Notes under the pieces: generated by a model
The model's input: the letters and a program-made list of their open reading frames with translations, nothing else
What the model was told of the DNA's origin: nothing
The model's database searches: none
Source of the DNA: Microbulbifer aggregans
GTDB lineage: Bacteria; Pseudomonadota; Gammaproteobacteria; Pseudomonadales; Cellvibrionaceae
Direction of reading: 5' to 3'
NCBI RefSeq assembly: GCF_001750105.1
Contig: NZ_CP014143.1
Coordinates: 1,789,001 to 1,853,000, forward strand
DNA length: 64,000 bases
Translations under genes and position numbers: made by a program
In this document: piece by piece, positions 1 to 8,814 of the stretch
Numbering within the stretch: the first letter of the stretch is position 1
Layout: the number at the start of each line of letters is the position of its first letter

Positions 1-1
1 C

Positions 2-187
2 TACAGCCAGTCGGAGAAGTTTGATCGTCACGGCGAATTTATTCGTCATTTTCTGCCACAGCTAAAAAAACTCAGCGACAAAGAGGTGCACTGCCCGCCA
101 CCCACCGAGGGTTACCCGCCGCCTATTTGTGATGTAAAGGAGACGCGCAAAAAAGCCATCGAAGCATTTGCCGACCTGAAGGGTTAG
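2..187 (+). CDS. Deoxyribodipyrimidine photolyase, C-terminal end (partial)
   Basis: Only the last 61 codons are inside the window; the 5' part lies to the left. The reading starts YSQSEKFDRHGEFIRHF and contains a short YPPPICD segment followed by KETRKKAIEAF, ending in TAG at 185-187. This matches the C-terminal tail of FAD-dependent photolyases, where a QS-x-KFD-x-x-G-x-(Y/F)IR segment precedes the final helix that begins near a YPxPI-D-H/V motif. Such enzymes repair UV pyrimidine dimers using blue light. The visible part cannot separate a CPD photolyase from a related cryptochrome-like member. It points the same way as the esterase gene that follows, with a 145-base gap. Confidence 0.75.
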   Translation, partial: YSQSEKFDRHGEFIRHFLPQLKKLSDKEVHCPPPTEGYPPPICDVKETRKKAIEAFADLKG

Positions 188-332
188 TGATTACGACAGC
201 TTAATTGACAACGGCACACTCGACCGTCTGGCATCTGTAGGGCAGAGAACTCCAGTGATCGCACGCTGCAGAAATTTTGACCAGTTCGCTGTCTATACTT
301 GCCCAATCGCGACCAGTGCAAAGGAGTGCATT

Positions 333-2510
333 ATGGGATTCACGGCAAGATCCATCAGCCTGGCGGTGGCACTGGCATCCGCATCGGCGAGCGTCGTTGC
401 CGACAGTGTCACCACCGGGCTTTACCGCAACTTTGTCGTCTTCGGGGACTCCCTCTCGGACAGCGGCAACGCCGGGATTTTTACCAGTGACGATCCTGAT
501 GGTGAGACACCCCGCCAGCCGGCGATCAGTTTCACCGCGCAGCGGTTCGGGCTCGAGCCCCTGACTCCTTCCTGTTTTGGCCTGGGCCCGGCTTTTGGCG
601 GTGCGGTCCCCTGCTATCCGGCGGCGGGAACGGTGGCAGAGCAGGTGGCACAGATTACCGGCTCGGTGCTGACCAATGGCAGCAACTGGGCGGTCGGCGG
701 CAATCGCACGGCGGATGTGCTGTTGGACGTCGTCGGACCACAGCGTTTTGTCTCCCTGTTTCCCGACACCACGGTGGCCGATCACAACAGTCTGACCACC
801 ATATTGCCGGACTCAACCCGCTGCGGCGAAGACGGGGTGTGCGATCCTGCTGCAGGGGAGAGCCCTTATCTGCCACCGGCAGAGTTGATCGCCGCAGTCT
901 CCAGTTTTGGCAACCCGGCGGCCCTGCAGGCCCTGGTGGATGATCCGAATAACGGTATCGGTCTCACCGGCGTGCCCAATGCCCTGGGGCAGGGATATCT
1001 GCAGCGCAACAGCGTTTCCCGTGACACGCTCTATTACCTGAATGGCGGTGGCAACGATATCGTCGCCAATACCATTGCCGGTACCATCAGCCCTGCGACC
1101 ATGGAGCGCGCCGCCAATTTTCTCGTCACCGCTGCGGCAGAGTTGCGCGCTGCCGGTGCCAAGTATGTGGTGGTTTCCAACGTGCCGCGGGTTGGCAATA
1201 CGCCACTGATGAATGACCTGGGGCCGGCCGCGGTTTCCGCAGCAAACTCAGGCACAGCACTGTTTAACGAAGAGCTGCGCGGCCAGCTGCTGTTTGTTGG
1301 AAACGTGCTGATTCTGGACACTGAGGGATTTGCGGCCCTGGCGCTGGAGCGTCCGGGGTTGTTTGGCTTTGCCGATATCGACCAGGCCGCGACCTGTTAC
1401 AGCGCTGGTGGATGCGCCAATCCGGATCCGGTGTTCAGTGAAGTGGGCAGTGCCCCCAATGCCGACAGGCTCTATTTCAACGACGGTGTGCATCCAACCC
1501 TGGCAGCACAGGAAGTGCTCGGCGATTACTATTACTCCGTGCTGAGCGCTCCCGCAGGGTTCGCGATCCTGCCGGACCTGGGCTACCAGAACACCCGCGC
1601 CCACCAATCGAATATCGATCAGCACCTGCTGTCGCAGCGTTTCCGCGAGCCCACCACCACGGTATTTTTCAGCGCCGCCTGGTCCACGACGGAGCTCGGT
1701 GGTGGTCCGGCGCCTAACTATAACGACGATGCATGGGACGGTTTCTTCGGCCTCAGCTTCAATGCCACCGACAATTTCGAGTGGGCACTGGCACTTTCGT
1801 ATAGCAGTTCCGATTACCGTCCGCGGGACTGGTCGCTGGAAGCGGATAACGTGAATTTCAGCTGGTTGGCCCGCTGGCATGATGAGCGCTGGTTTGTGGA
1901 CGGTGGCCTGACCTACAGCGACATCGACTACGATGACGTCAATCGCCACATCTATCTCGGTCCTTACACGACACAGATCCAGGCGAGTACCGAGGGCGAT
2001 GCCAGTAGCGTGTTTGTCCGCGGTGGCTTCGACACGGCGCCGGCACTGCCCTGCCAGATCGGTCCCTTTGTCTCGGTGGCCTGGACTGATGTGGATGCAG
2101 ATCGCTTCACCGAGCGCGCCAACTCCGACCTGACCTATATCAGTGCCATCAATGGGCAGACAGTCGATCCTATCGGGCTGCGGGTTGGCGGCATCAGCCG
2201 GGAGTACTGGCGCTACCGTGCGGGCTTTTTCTATAACGCGCCCGAGGAAGCCGACTGGCGCTGGTTCGGTGAAGTCTGGGTGGAAGCCAATGACGGCGAC
2301 GACCAACAGGACGTGAATATCGGCATCAAGTCCATTCGCGGCAACAATGCCAACCTGGCGGCCTACGATAGCCGCAACTCGGGTTATTTCCAGAACGGTG
2401 GCGGTGCCATGGTGGGGCTTAATATTACCGATCAGCTGCAGGTGAGCGGCACGGTGCTGGTGCGCCCGGAGGATACACTTGGGGGACTGAACTTCAGCTA
2501 CCGGTTCTGA
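333..2510 (+). CDS. GDSL/SGNH esterase with autotransporter barrel (EstA-like)
   Basis: 725 residues from the ATG at 333, which has AAGGAG at 321-326 and opens a clear signal peptide (MGFTARSISLAVALASAS, cleavage probably after VVA). The open frame extends upstream to 255, but that part is not signal-like. The passenger carries the SGNH blocks: FGDSLSDSGN (nucleophile Ser) near residue 37, NWAVGG, GGGNDI, and DGVHPT for the catalytic Asp/His. From about residue 460 the protein turns into alternating aromatic and polar strands and ends LNFSYRF with a terminal Phe, as in a type V autotransporter beta barrel. Family knowledge: EstA-type proteins display a lipase/esterase on the cell surface. The substrate cannot be read from sequence. 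It stands alone with no operon partner. Confidence 0.93.
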   Translation: MGFTARSISLAVALASASASVVADSVTTGLYRNFVVFGDSLSDSGNAGIFTSDDPDGETPRQPAISFTAQRFGLEPLTPSCFGLGPAFGGAVPCYPAAGTVAEQVAQITGSVLTNGSNWAVGGNRTADVLLDVVGPQRFVSLFPDTTVADHNSLTTILPDSTRCGEDGVCDPAAGESPYLPPAELIAAVSSFGNPAALQALVDDPNNGIGLTGVPNALGQGYLQRNSVSRDTLYYLNGGGNDIVANTIAGTISPATMERAANFLVTAAAELRAAGAKYVVVSNVPRVGNTPLMNDLGPAAVSAANSGTALFNEELRGQLLFVGNVLILDTEGFAALALERPGLFGFADIDQAATCYSAGGCANPDPVFSEVGSAPNADRLYFNDGVHPTLAAQEVLGDYYYSVLSAPAGFAILPDLGYQNTRAHQSNIDQHLLSQRFREPTTTVFFSAAWSTTELGGGPAPNYNDDAWDGFFGLSFNATDNFEWALALSYSSSDYRPRDWSLEADNVNFSWLARWHDERWFVDGGLTYSDIDYDDVNRHIYLGPYTTQIQASTEGDASSVFVRGGFDTAPALPCQIGPFVSVAWTDVDADRFTERANSDLTYISAINGQTVDPIGLRVGGISREYWRYRAGFFYNAPEEADWRWFGEVWVEANDGDDQQDVNIGIKSIRGNNANLAAYDSRNSGYFQNGGGAMVGLNITDQLQVSGTVLVRPEDTLGGLNFSYRF

Positions 2511-2697
2511 TTACGCCCGTTCAGTTGGTCCGGCGCGACTGCCCGGGTAAGGACAGTCGCCAGGCCCCTGGCGCAGAATTTTCTGCGGTATGGACCGGAA
2601 AAAAGCCGGGGGAATGCGAAATCCGCTTCGAGATCGGGCATCAATTACCTGCGCGGTTGTTAAGTTAGGCAGTATCGATAACAACCGGATAGTGAAG

Positions 2698-3891
2698 ATG
2701 TTCAAGCCAAAGTTCAGCCTGCCGAGTGAAGCCCTCAACCGAGCCGACGCCGATGTCTGGGCGGTCAGCACGCGAGCCCACGAGCTGGCCGACAAGGGTG
2801 AGGACGTCATCTTTCTGTGTGTAGGTGATCCCAACTTCGATACCCCCGAACCCATTCTCGACTATACCCGCGCACGCCTCGGTGTCGGCCGCACCCACTA
2901 TTCCCCCGACGCCGGCGAGCCGGTGTTGCGCCGCGCCATCGCCACCATCGAGAGCAAGGTTTCCCCCCATCCCTGTAGCGCCGATGACGTAGTGGTATTC
3001 CCCGGCGGCACCAATGCGATCTATTCCGTGCTGGCCTGCCTGCTGAACCCGGAAGAGGAAATCGTGATTCCGGAGCCGATGTATATCGGCTACGTGCCCA
3101 TTTGCGATGCCCTGCGTTTGAACGTCAAGCGAGTCGCCTGCCCGGCGGAAGACAATTTCGCCTTCGACGTGGAGTCCATCAAGGCCGCCATCGGCGATGA
3201 GACCCGCGTGGTGATGATCAATACCCCGGTGAACCCCACCGGTGCCATGGCAACACCGGAGCAGCTGCGGGAGCTGGCGGCCTATTGTCGCGAACGCGAC
3301 GTATGGCTGGTCAGCGATGAAATGTATTCCATGATCACTTTTGCCCGTCGTCACACTTCCCTGCGCACGGCGGCCGAGCATCTGGACAACGTGGTTGTGA
3401 TCGATGGACTGAGCAAGTCCCACGCCATGAGCGGCTGGCGCCTCGGCTGGGCCGTTGCCCAGGGAGAGCTGGTGGAGCGGCTGGCCCAGTGGGCCGGTGC
3501 AACCATGTTCGGCTGCCCGCAGTTCATCCAGGAGGCGGCGGCGTTTGCACTTGAGTTTGACGGTTACTTCGTGGAGCAGATGCGTTCGGCCTATGAAAAG
3601 CGTCGCGAACTGATTGTGGAGCGCATCAGTAATATGCCCGGCCTCAGCTGCTATGCGCCGGATGCTGGCATGTTCGTGATGGTGGATGTGTCCCAGGTGG
3701 CGGAATCCGGGGAAGCTTTTGCGTCTGCACTGCTGGATGCCGAACGGGTCTCCGTACTGCCGGGCGCGCCCTTCGGTCCCAGCGCGGTCAACCATGTGCG
3801 CCTGACTCTGGCGGCAGACGAAGCCGATCTGCGCCGTGCGCTGGATCGTATCGAGCACTTCGTGACCAGCGACAATCGCCAGGCGGGCTGA
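2698..3891 (+). CDS. Class I/II PLP aminotransferase, AruH-like
   Basis: 397 residues from the ATG at 2698. The frame is open back to 2590, but homology begins at MFKPKFSLPSEALNRADADV. Fold-type I aminotransferase features are visible: GDPNFDTPEPI near the N terminus, NTPVNPTGA for cofactor/substrate contacts, SDEMYS, and SKSHAMSGWRLGW with the PLP-binding Lys. The late segments PQFIQEAA, PGLSCYAPDAGMFVM and GAPFGPSAVNHVRL match my recollection of Pseudomonas AruH (arginine:pyruvate transaminase) more closely than AspC. Substrate specificity remains inference. A divergent-substrate amino acid transaminase is the alternative. An Lrp/AsnC regulator starts 124 bases downstream on the same strand and probably senses the amino acid handled here. 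Confidence 0.88.
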   Translation: MFKPKFSLPSEALNRADADVWAVSTRAHELADKGEDVIFLCVGDPNFDTPEPILDYTRARLGVGRTHYSPDAGEPVLRRAIATIESKVSPHPCSADDVVVFPGGTNAIYSVLACLLNPEEEIVIPEPMYIGYVPICDALRLNVKRVACPAEDNFAFDVESIKAAIGDETRVVMINTPVNPTGAMATPEQLRELAAYCRERDVWLVSDEMYSMITFARRHTSLRTAAEHLDNVVVIDGLSKSHAMSGWRLGWAVAQGELVERLAQWAGATMFGCPQFIQEAAAFALEFDGYFVEQMRSAYEKRRELIVERISNMPGLSCYAPDAGMFVMVDVSQVAESGEAFASALLDAERVSVLPGAPFGPSAVNHVRLTLAADEADLRRALDRIEHFVTSDNRQAG

Positions 3892-4015
3892 TCGCGGATT
3901 CCCGTTATTGATGTGGCAATGAGGTGCTGCGCCCGCGGCTGCTGTGGGCGCCCCTGTTTCGACATCTGTCGATTGCCGTTATCCTTGCCTTTTCTGTTGT
4001 AGAAGAAACAGCACC

Positions 4016-4492
4016 GTGAAAATCGACCGGCATAACTTAAAAATACTGCAGGCCCTGCAGACCAACGCCCGCATCAGTAACCTGAACCTGAGCGAACAGA
4101 TCGGCCTTTCCGAGAGTGCCTGTCTGGCGCGGGTTAAGCGGCTGACCAGCGAGCGCTATATCCGCGAGTTTCACGCAGAGGTGAACCTGGACAAGGTGCG
4201 TCACGCCGAGTTTTACGTCAACGTGGCCCTGAAGCGGCAGGACGCCCGTACCAGTGAGAGTTTCCGTCGCGCCATCAACGAGATCCCGCAGATCGTATCC
4301 TGCGTGAAGATGTCTGGTGAGTTCGATTACATGCTCCGTTTTGTCTGCCCGGATGCGGCGGATTTCAACCAGGTTTCGGAACAGTTGCTGGCCAACGAGG
4401 ACGCGGCCATCTCCCGCATGACTTCCCACCTGGTGATCGAGAAGACCAAGCCGTTTACCGGCTATCCACTGGAACTGCTGTTCCAGGACTGA
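4016..4492 (+). CDS. Lrp/AsnC family transcriptional regulator
   Basis: 158 residues from a GTG at 4016 (VKIDRHNLKILQALQ). The longer frame from 3944 adds a Cys-rich stretch unlike the family, so GTG is preferred. The N-terminal winged helix-turn-helix spans about residues 1-60, with ARISNLNLSEQIGLSESACLARV as the helix-turn-helix region. The rest is a RAM-type ligand-binding half (FYVNVALK, VSCVKMSGEFDYML, VIEKTKPF). Length is normal for the family (about 150-160). These proteins bind an amino acid and control genes for its metabolism. The gene follows the aminotransferase, so that gene and itself are the likely targets. Convergent to the next locus. Confidence 0.9.
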   Translation: MKIDRHNLKILQALQTNARISNLNLSEQIGLSESACLARVKRLTSERYIREFHAEVNLDKVRHAEFYVNVALKRQDARTSESFRRAINEIPQIVSCVKMSGEFDYMLRFVCPDAADFNQVSEQLLANEDAAISRMTSHLVIEKTKPFTGYPLELLFQD

Positions 4493-4506
4493 GCCCACAC
4501 AGTCAA

Positions 4507-4532
4507 CGGGTGGACTCCAGTCCACCCGGTTT
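4507..4532. terminator. Hairpin between convergent genes
   Basis: A 10-bp perfect stem (CGGGTGGACT at 4507-4516 pairing with AGTCCACCCG at 4519-4528, two-base gap) followed by GGTTTCCCTT. It lies between the end of the Lrp gene (plus) and the end of the HupE-like gene (minus). The tract of T is weak, so the efficiency is uncertain. Confidence 0.5.
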
Positions 4533-4550
4533 CCCTTCAGGCAACTCCCA

Positions 4551-5591
4551 TCACAACAGCACCAGTGACAGGCTGCGGTCGAGCAGCCACCAGGCTGCCA
4601 GTCCTCCCACCAGGTAGGAGGTGGGCCAGGCCACGACGGCGGTGGCGGAGGCACTTTGGCTGGCTTCCCACAGCTTTACCGGTGGCACTTGCCGTGCCAA
4701 CCACCAGAGGGCTGCAAGGGTGGTAATAAAAGCCAGCTGGCCGGCTTCAACGCCGATGTTGAAAAGCGCCAGTGACAGCGGAATGGCGTGCTGAGGTACA
4801 CCGATTTCCGTTAGTGCGCCGGCAAAGCCGAGCCCGTGCAGTAATCCGAAACCGAATGCCACCAGCCACGGCTTGCGGATTGCCAGCGTCGAGCGGCCGC
4901 GAACTTTGTGCAGGATTTCGCTCGCCACGAACACGATGCTGAGGGCGATGATGGCCTCCACCGGTGCCTGGGGCACCGATACCCAGCCCAGCACTGCGGC
5001 AGCCAGGGTCAGGCTGTGGGCTAGCGTAAATGCCGTAATTGTCCACACCAGTTGTCGCAGGCCGCTCACGAGCAATACCAGTGCCAGCACAAATAACAGG
5101 TGATCGATACCCAGCAGGATATGCTCGACACCGAGAGTGAAATAGGTTGCGGCGATCTGCGAGCCACTCCCTCTGGTTTCAACCACCAGCGTGGTCTGGT
5201 CCGGCATCAGCCTGGCGACCTGCTCCCGCCCGTCGAGCCACTGGATATGCACCAGTGCGTCGGTCATTGTCTGCTGCAGACCATCGATGGTTACTCGGAC
5301 ATCGGCGAGAGAATCGCTGTGGGATATTTGCCAGGTCTCGGTATAGAAACTGGAAGCAAAAGCACCGCGGGGCGGCGTGACGGGGGACACGCTTTTGTCG
5401 AATTTTACGTTGAGGGAGAGCCGTAAGTCGCCACGCGCCGGCACACGCCAGGCCACGGAGAAGCTCTCTTCAGCAGTTTGCTCGATTTTCAGGTAGGCGG
5501 GCCGCAGTTCGTGGGACTTGGCCTGGAAGGCCAGCAACAAGCTGAGCACGGCAAATATCAAGGTCACATGGAGCGGTGAGAGGCGATTCAT
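4551..5591 (-). CDS. HupE/UreJ-like membrane protein
   Basis: 346 residues, beginning with a signal peptide (MNRLSPLHVTLIFAVLSLLLAFQAKSHE). An extracytoplasmic beta-rich region (about 26-150) is followed by around seven hydrophobic segments containing GVEHILLGIDHLLFVLALV, FTLAHSLTLAAA, ALSIVFVASEI and FGFGLLHGLGFAG. His residues recur in these helices, as in the HupE/UreJ_2 family. HupE and UreJ relatives are linked to nickel transport near hydrogenase or urease genes, but neither is present here, so a nickel role should not be assumed. Its start overlaps the stop of the upstream parvulin gene by 4 bases, showing translational coupling. It is the last gene of the minus-strand DUF3604 locus. 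Confidence 0.85.
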   Translation of the reverse strand: MNRLSPLHVTLIFAVLSLLLAFQAKSHELRPAYLKIEQTAEESFSVAWRVPARGDLRLSLNVKFDKSVSPVTPPRGAFASSFYTETWQISHSDSLADVRVTIDGLQQTMTDALVHIQWLDGREQVARLMPDQTTLVVETRGSGSQIAATYFTLGVEHILLGIDHLLFVLALVLLVSGLRQLVWTITAFTLAHSLTLAAAVLGWVSVPQAPVEAIIALSIVFVASEILHKVRGRSTLAIRKPWLVAFGFGLLHGLGFAGALTEIGVPQHAIPLSLALFNIGVEAGQLAFITTLAALWWLARQVPPVKLWEASQSASATAVVAWPTSYLVGGLAAWWLLDRSLSLVLL

Positions 5592-6442
5592 TGTAAGGCC
5601 ATCTCCTCACTGGTCTGCTTCAGCTTGCCTTCCACGCGCAGTTCATAGGCGTTGCGATAGGTGTCGTACTGCGCTTCTAGAATTTTCTTTTGTTCATCTG
5701 TTTGCCAGTCGCGCAGGACCGCCGCGCGGACATCATCAAACTGTGCTGTCCGCTGCGTTTTTACCGACTCCAGAAGCACCAGGTGCAGGCCATAGGCAGA
5801 TTCGACCGGGCCGCTCCATTCTCCCTGTGGCAGCCGCTGGAGCTGCTCGGCAAAGCCCTCGCCAAATAGCCGGTCCAGGCGATCGCTGGATTCCGCCTCA
5901 TAGCGTCGTTGCAGCAGGCTGCTATCCCCCAGCTCGTTTTCAGGCGCTCCTTCCCACAGGAGCGCCCTGGCGGTCTCGATGGTGGCGTCGAGGTTCTTAT
6001 GTGTGTCCCTGTTGAAGTAAATCTGCTGGATCGTCAGTTGGGCCGGTTCCAGGTAGCGCTCGGCATTTACAGCAAAGTAATCGCGAAGGACACGATCCTC
6101 GGGCTCGATGGCATCGATCAGGTCTTTGGCCAGGAATTCCATTTTCATCCGCAGGCGCCGCCGGATCACCGTATCGTCCCGATCCAGACCAAGCTTGAGG
6201 GCCTCGCGGTAAAGCACTTCCTCACGCACGAAGTTGTCCACCAGCCGGTTCAGTTCCTGTTCGGTGGGTGGGCGTTGCCATCGCCGCTCGAATACTGCAG
6301 CCAGGTGGTCGATACGACTCTGTGTAACGACAATTTCATCCTGCCTGGGATCGTCGCTGGAAAAGAACGCACTGACAGCGAATAACAGCGCGCCGATCAG
6401 GGCAAAGTGCAGCAACGGTTCGCGAAAAACCGAGTGGCTCAT
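5588..6442 (-). CDS. Membrane-anchored parvulin-type peptidyl-prolyl isomerase
   Basis: 284 residues from the ATG at 6442, which has AAAGGG about 9 bases upstream; an earlier ATG at 6460 is in frame but poorly spaced. One N-terminal membrane anchor (EPLLHFALIGALLFAVSAFF) leads into a SurA/PrsA-like helical region (NRLVDNFVREEVLYREALKLGLDRDDTVIRRRLRMKMEF) and a parvulin-like domain around residues 145-250, with ENELGDSSLL and WSGPVESAYGLHLV, followed by a charged C-terminal tail. It should fold or escort proteins in the periplasm. The 4-base overlap with the HupE-like gene makes the two a functional pair. The nearby DUF3604 lipoproteins and outer-membrane protein are possible clients, which is inference. 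Confidence 0.85.
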   Translation of the reverse strand: MSHSVFREPLLHFALIGALLFAVSAFFSSDDPRQDEIVVTQSRIDHLAAVFERRWQRPPTEQELNRLVDNFVREEVLYREALKLGLDRDDTVIRRRLRMKMEFLAKDLIDAIEPEDRVLRDYFAVNAERYLEPAQLTIQQIYFNRDTHKNLDATIETARALLWEGAPENELGDSSLLQRRYEAESSDRLDRLFGEGFAEQLQRLPQGEWSGPVESAYGLHLVLLESVKTQRTAQFDDVRAAVLRDWQTDEQKKILEAQYDTYRNAYELRVEGKLKQTSEEMALQ

Positions 6443-6562
6443 AAGTGACATCCCTTTCATTAACTTTATGTGACGCCAAGAAACTTTATAAAATTGCGGT
6501 CAGCCTGAATGTGCTGGTGCGAATACCCCGGTGGTCTGCAACTCCTACGACGTTGATAGCTC

Positions 6563-8533
6563 TTATCTTTGCACCTGGGGCTTGAACCAGATTGGTGATG
6601 TCCAGCCTCGCTCCTGTAAGGATACCGGCAGGTCGTCGCGCGGCTCTCTGCCAAGTTTGGCAGCATCGTAGGTGGACCAGCGCGGCGTAGGGATCTCGAT
6701 GACTCGTGCATAGTAAAAGGCGTGCTGCTCTGGATTGAACTCCTCATCCGTCCAGACTGCACCCAGTTGCGCAGCGCCGATCGTGTTGGTGTAGGTTGCT
6801 TTTTCGGCATCGACGGTGTTCCCCACCGGCGGTACTTTGCCATCGGGGGCGGGCTTGCGTTTACCTGAAAGTGCCACCTCGAAAATCTTCTGATGCTGCT
6901 CACCGTTTTGATCGACCCAGCCTTTAATGATCTGAATTCGATCCAGGTTGGCGCCGGCACTGTCTTTCATTGCCTGCACGATGAAGACAGGTTTGCGGTC
7001 TTTATCTGCGGGCTGAAGAGTCCCCCCCATGGGCACGCCGGCAGCATAGGCATCTTTAACCCAGTTACTGCTGTTTAATGTGTCCTGTGGATAGTTCCAG
7101 CCGCCGAAAAAGCGCAGCTTCAGTCGTGTGCCGGACGTGGCATAGGTTTCTTTGCGCTTGAGTGCCGCGTATATCGCCTCTCGCGTGTTTTCCGGCGCCC
7201 AGACCGCAGCGAGGCCACCGGAGCTGAATTCGCGCACCCGCTGGTTGTTGACCTCGTCTCCGGGAATCGGGCCGTCCAGACGGTGTTCCGGGCTGGCCTC
7301 AATCCCGAACTTACCGGTGTAATTGTCCTCCTCTATTGCCGAGGCTGAATTGTGCGTATCCGAGTCTCCGATCAGGCCGAATACGTAAGGGTTACCTCGG
7401 CCTTCGGCTGCCATCGAAAGGCCATCCAGGTATGCCTGGCGCGCATAGCTGCCTTTCTTGTTCTTCGGACGTTCCACTTTGGTAGAGGAAAGCGTGTAAT
7501 CCCAAATTTCGAAACCGGCGAATTCATCGTTCGGAGATAGGCTGGGAAAAGTCTCTGAGGTCCCCTTGATCTGGGACACTTCATACAGGGGCTCGTTGGC
7601 AACGCGCGTTTTGATGTATTCCTCGGTCAGGGGCTCGCCATCGATCTGTGTCGGGAACATCAGGCCATCACTGGCATTGCCATTGTGAGGGATTGCCAGC
7701 AGGGTCGCTCCACCATCCCGGGTCTTGGCCATCCATTTCCACAGGTCTCGAGGGTCGTCCGAGTCCAGCGCCGAATACGGCAGAGTGGGGACTCCTTTCG
7801 AGGTTTGGAAAACCACGACGCGGTGCAGGTTGAGTTTGTCAGGGTTGGACGTCCACTCGAACGCCGGGAATGTCGTGAATTTTCCTGGCTCGTAGAATTT
7901 GTCGGCCGTCTCGACCATTTCCTTCCAGATGGGCTCAGTAATTTCTGGATTGGAGAGCGCGGGATCGGAGTTGCCGGGTTGCATGGAATCGAGTACCCGC
8001 GCATAGGCGTCGAATGCCACCTTGGTATCCTTGGACGTAATTTCTTTGGCAATGGGTAACTTGCTGGCTGGGCTTTCCGGGTCATACATCTTCTTGAAAA
8101 CACCCAGGTACTCCGCATGGTCGGATACAGAATAAAAATCAAGGGGGCGCTTGATCTGAAGTTTGACGTCGATTGCGCCGGCGGGAATGGCTTCGCCTTT
8201 CGCCCAGCGGTAAGCGTCTGCAGGGGTTGTCGTAGAACCATTGGTGACCGCATCAAACGAATAACTGGTGTGCACATGAAAGTTGCCGAAGTACACATTG
8301 TCGGCAATGGTGTTGTGATCAGTCGCGGTCACATCTGCTGTGCTTCCCGGTGCATCACCGTCTGCTGTGGAGGATGCATCTGTCAGTGCCTTGCTCTCGT
8401 CGGGGGCAATCGCCGTTTCGGTTTCATTATCCGCAGTGGCCGGGTTTTCTGCTTGCTCTGCCGTTTTCTGTCCATCTCCGCCGCAGGCGGCCAGGAGAAG
8501 GGAGAGGGCGAGGACGCTGTATCGATTAAACAT
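6563..8533 (-). CDS. DUF3604 family lipoprotein (first copy)
   Basis: 656 residues from the ATG at 8533, which has AAAGG six bases upstream. MFNRYSVLALSLLLAACGG is a lipoprotein signal with Cys17 as the lipid site, then a Thr/Ala/Asp-rich linker of about 60 residues. The catalytic-looking core has HVHTSYSFDA near residue 86, SVSDHAEYLGV, IPHNGNASDG and GDSDTHNSAS, a set of His/Asp motifs like those of PHP-type metal-dependent phosphoesterases. The C terminus RVIEIPTPRWSTYD...ERGWTSPIWF is a signature shared with the second copy at 9864-11870. DUF3604 has no established reaction that I know of. It is likely an outer-membrane or periplasm-facing lipoprotein and lies 120 bases upstream of the parvulin gene in the same direction. 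Confidence 0.88.
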   Translation of the reverse strand: MFNRYSVLALSLLLAACGGDGQKTAEQAENPATADNETETAIAPDESKALTDASSTADGDAPGSTADVTATDHNTIADNVYFGNFHVHTSYSFDAVTNGSTTTPADAYRWAKGEAIPAGAIDVKLQIKRPLDFYSVSDHAEYLGVFKKMYDPESPASKLPIAKEITSKDTKVAFDAYARVLDSMQPGNSDPALSNPEITEPIWKEMVETADKFYEPGKFTTFPAFEWTSNPDKLNLHRVVVFQTSKGVPTLPYSALDSDDPRDLWKWMAKTRDGGATLLAIPHNGNASDGLMFPTQIDGEPLTEEYIKTRVANEPLYEVSQIKGTSETFPSLSPNDEFAGFEIWDYTLSSTKVERPKNKKGSYARQAYLDGLSMAAEGRGNPYVFGLIGDSDTHNSASAIEEDNYTGKFGIEASPEHRLDGPIPGDEVNNQRVREFSSGGLAAVWAPENTREAIYAALKRKETYATSGTRLKLRFFGGWNYPQDTLNSSNWVKDAYAAGVPMGGTLQPADKDRKPVFIVQAMKDSAGANLDRIQIIKGWVDQNGEQHQKIFEVALSGKRKPAPDGKVPPVGNTVDAEKATYTNTIGAAQLGAVWTDEEFNPEQHAFYYARVIEIPTPRWSTYDAAKLGREPRDDLPVSLQERGWTSPIWFKPQVQR

Positions 8534-8814
8534 GACGAGCCTTTGCGAGTTTATTTGCACTAGGGTGTCTTGTGCGGCAGTGCCAATTAACTTTATTCAG
8601 TGCATATAGATAGCAGAAACATGCCTGTTTGACCTGTTGGGCACCGGGAAAAGCCGGTGAATATAGAGGAAGAAAAGCATTGCTCAGTTTCCTGTCGCTG
8701 AGTCAGTTTGTTTTATGTATGCCAGCAACACGATAAGGCGTATCTGGCTGATTTATCTGCAGCTGATTACTGGAGTATTGAATACAAAGCGATGGAACGA
8801 TTTTCTTGGTGCAG
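8534..8814. other. Intergenic region, 281 bases
   Basis: No gene seen. It contains a small perfect dyad (CACCGG/CCGGTG, 8642-8659) without a T tract, and AT-rich stretches that could hold a minus-strand promoter for the first DUF3604 gene. I cannot place one with confidence. Confidence 0.4.

Noticed and set aside
4551..5591. Nickel transporter of a hydrogenase or urease operon
   Set aside because: HupE/UreJ similarity alone suggests it, but no hydrogenase, urease or nickel gene is in the window; the gene is tied to a parvulin and DUF3604 genes.
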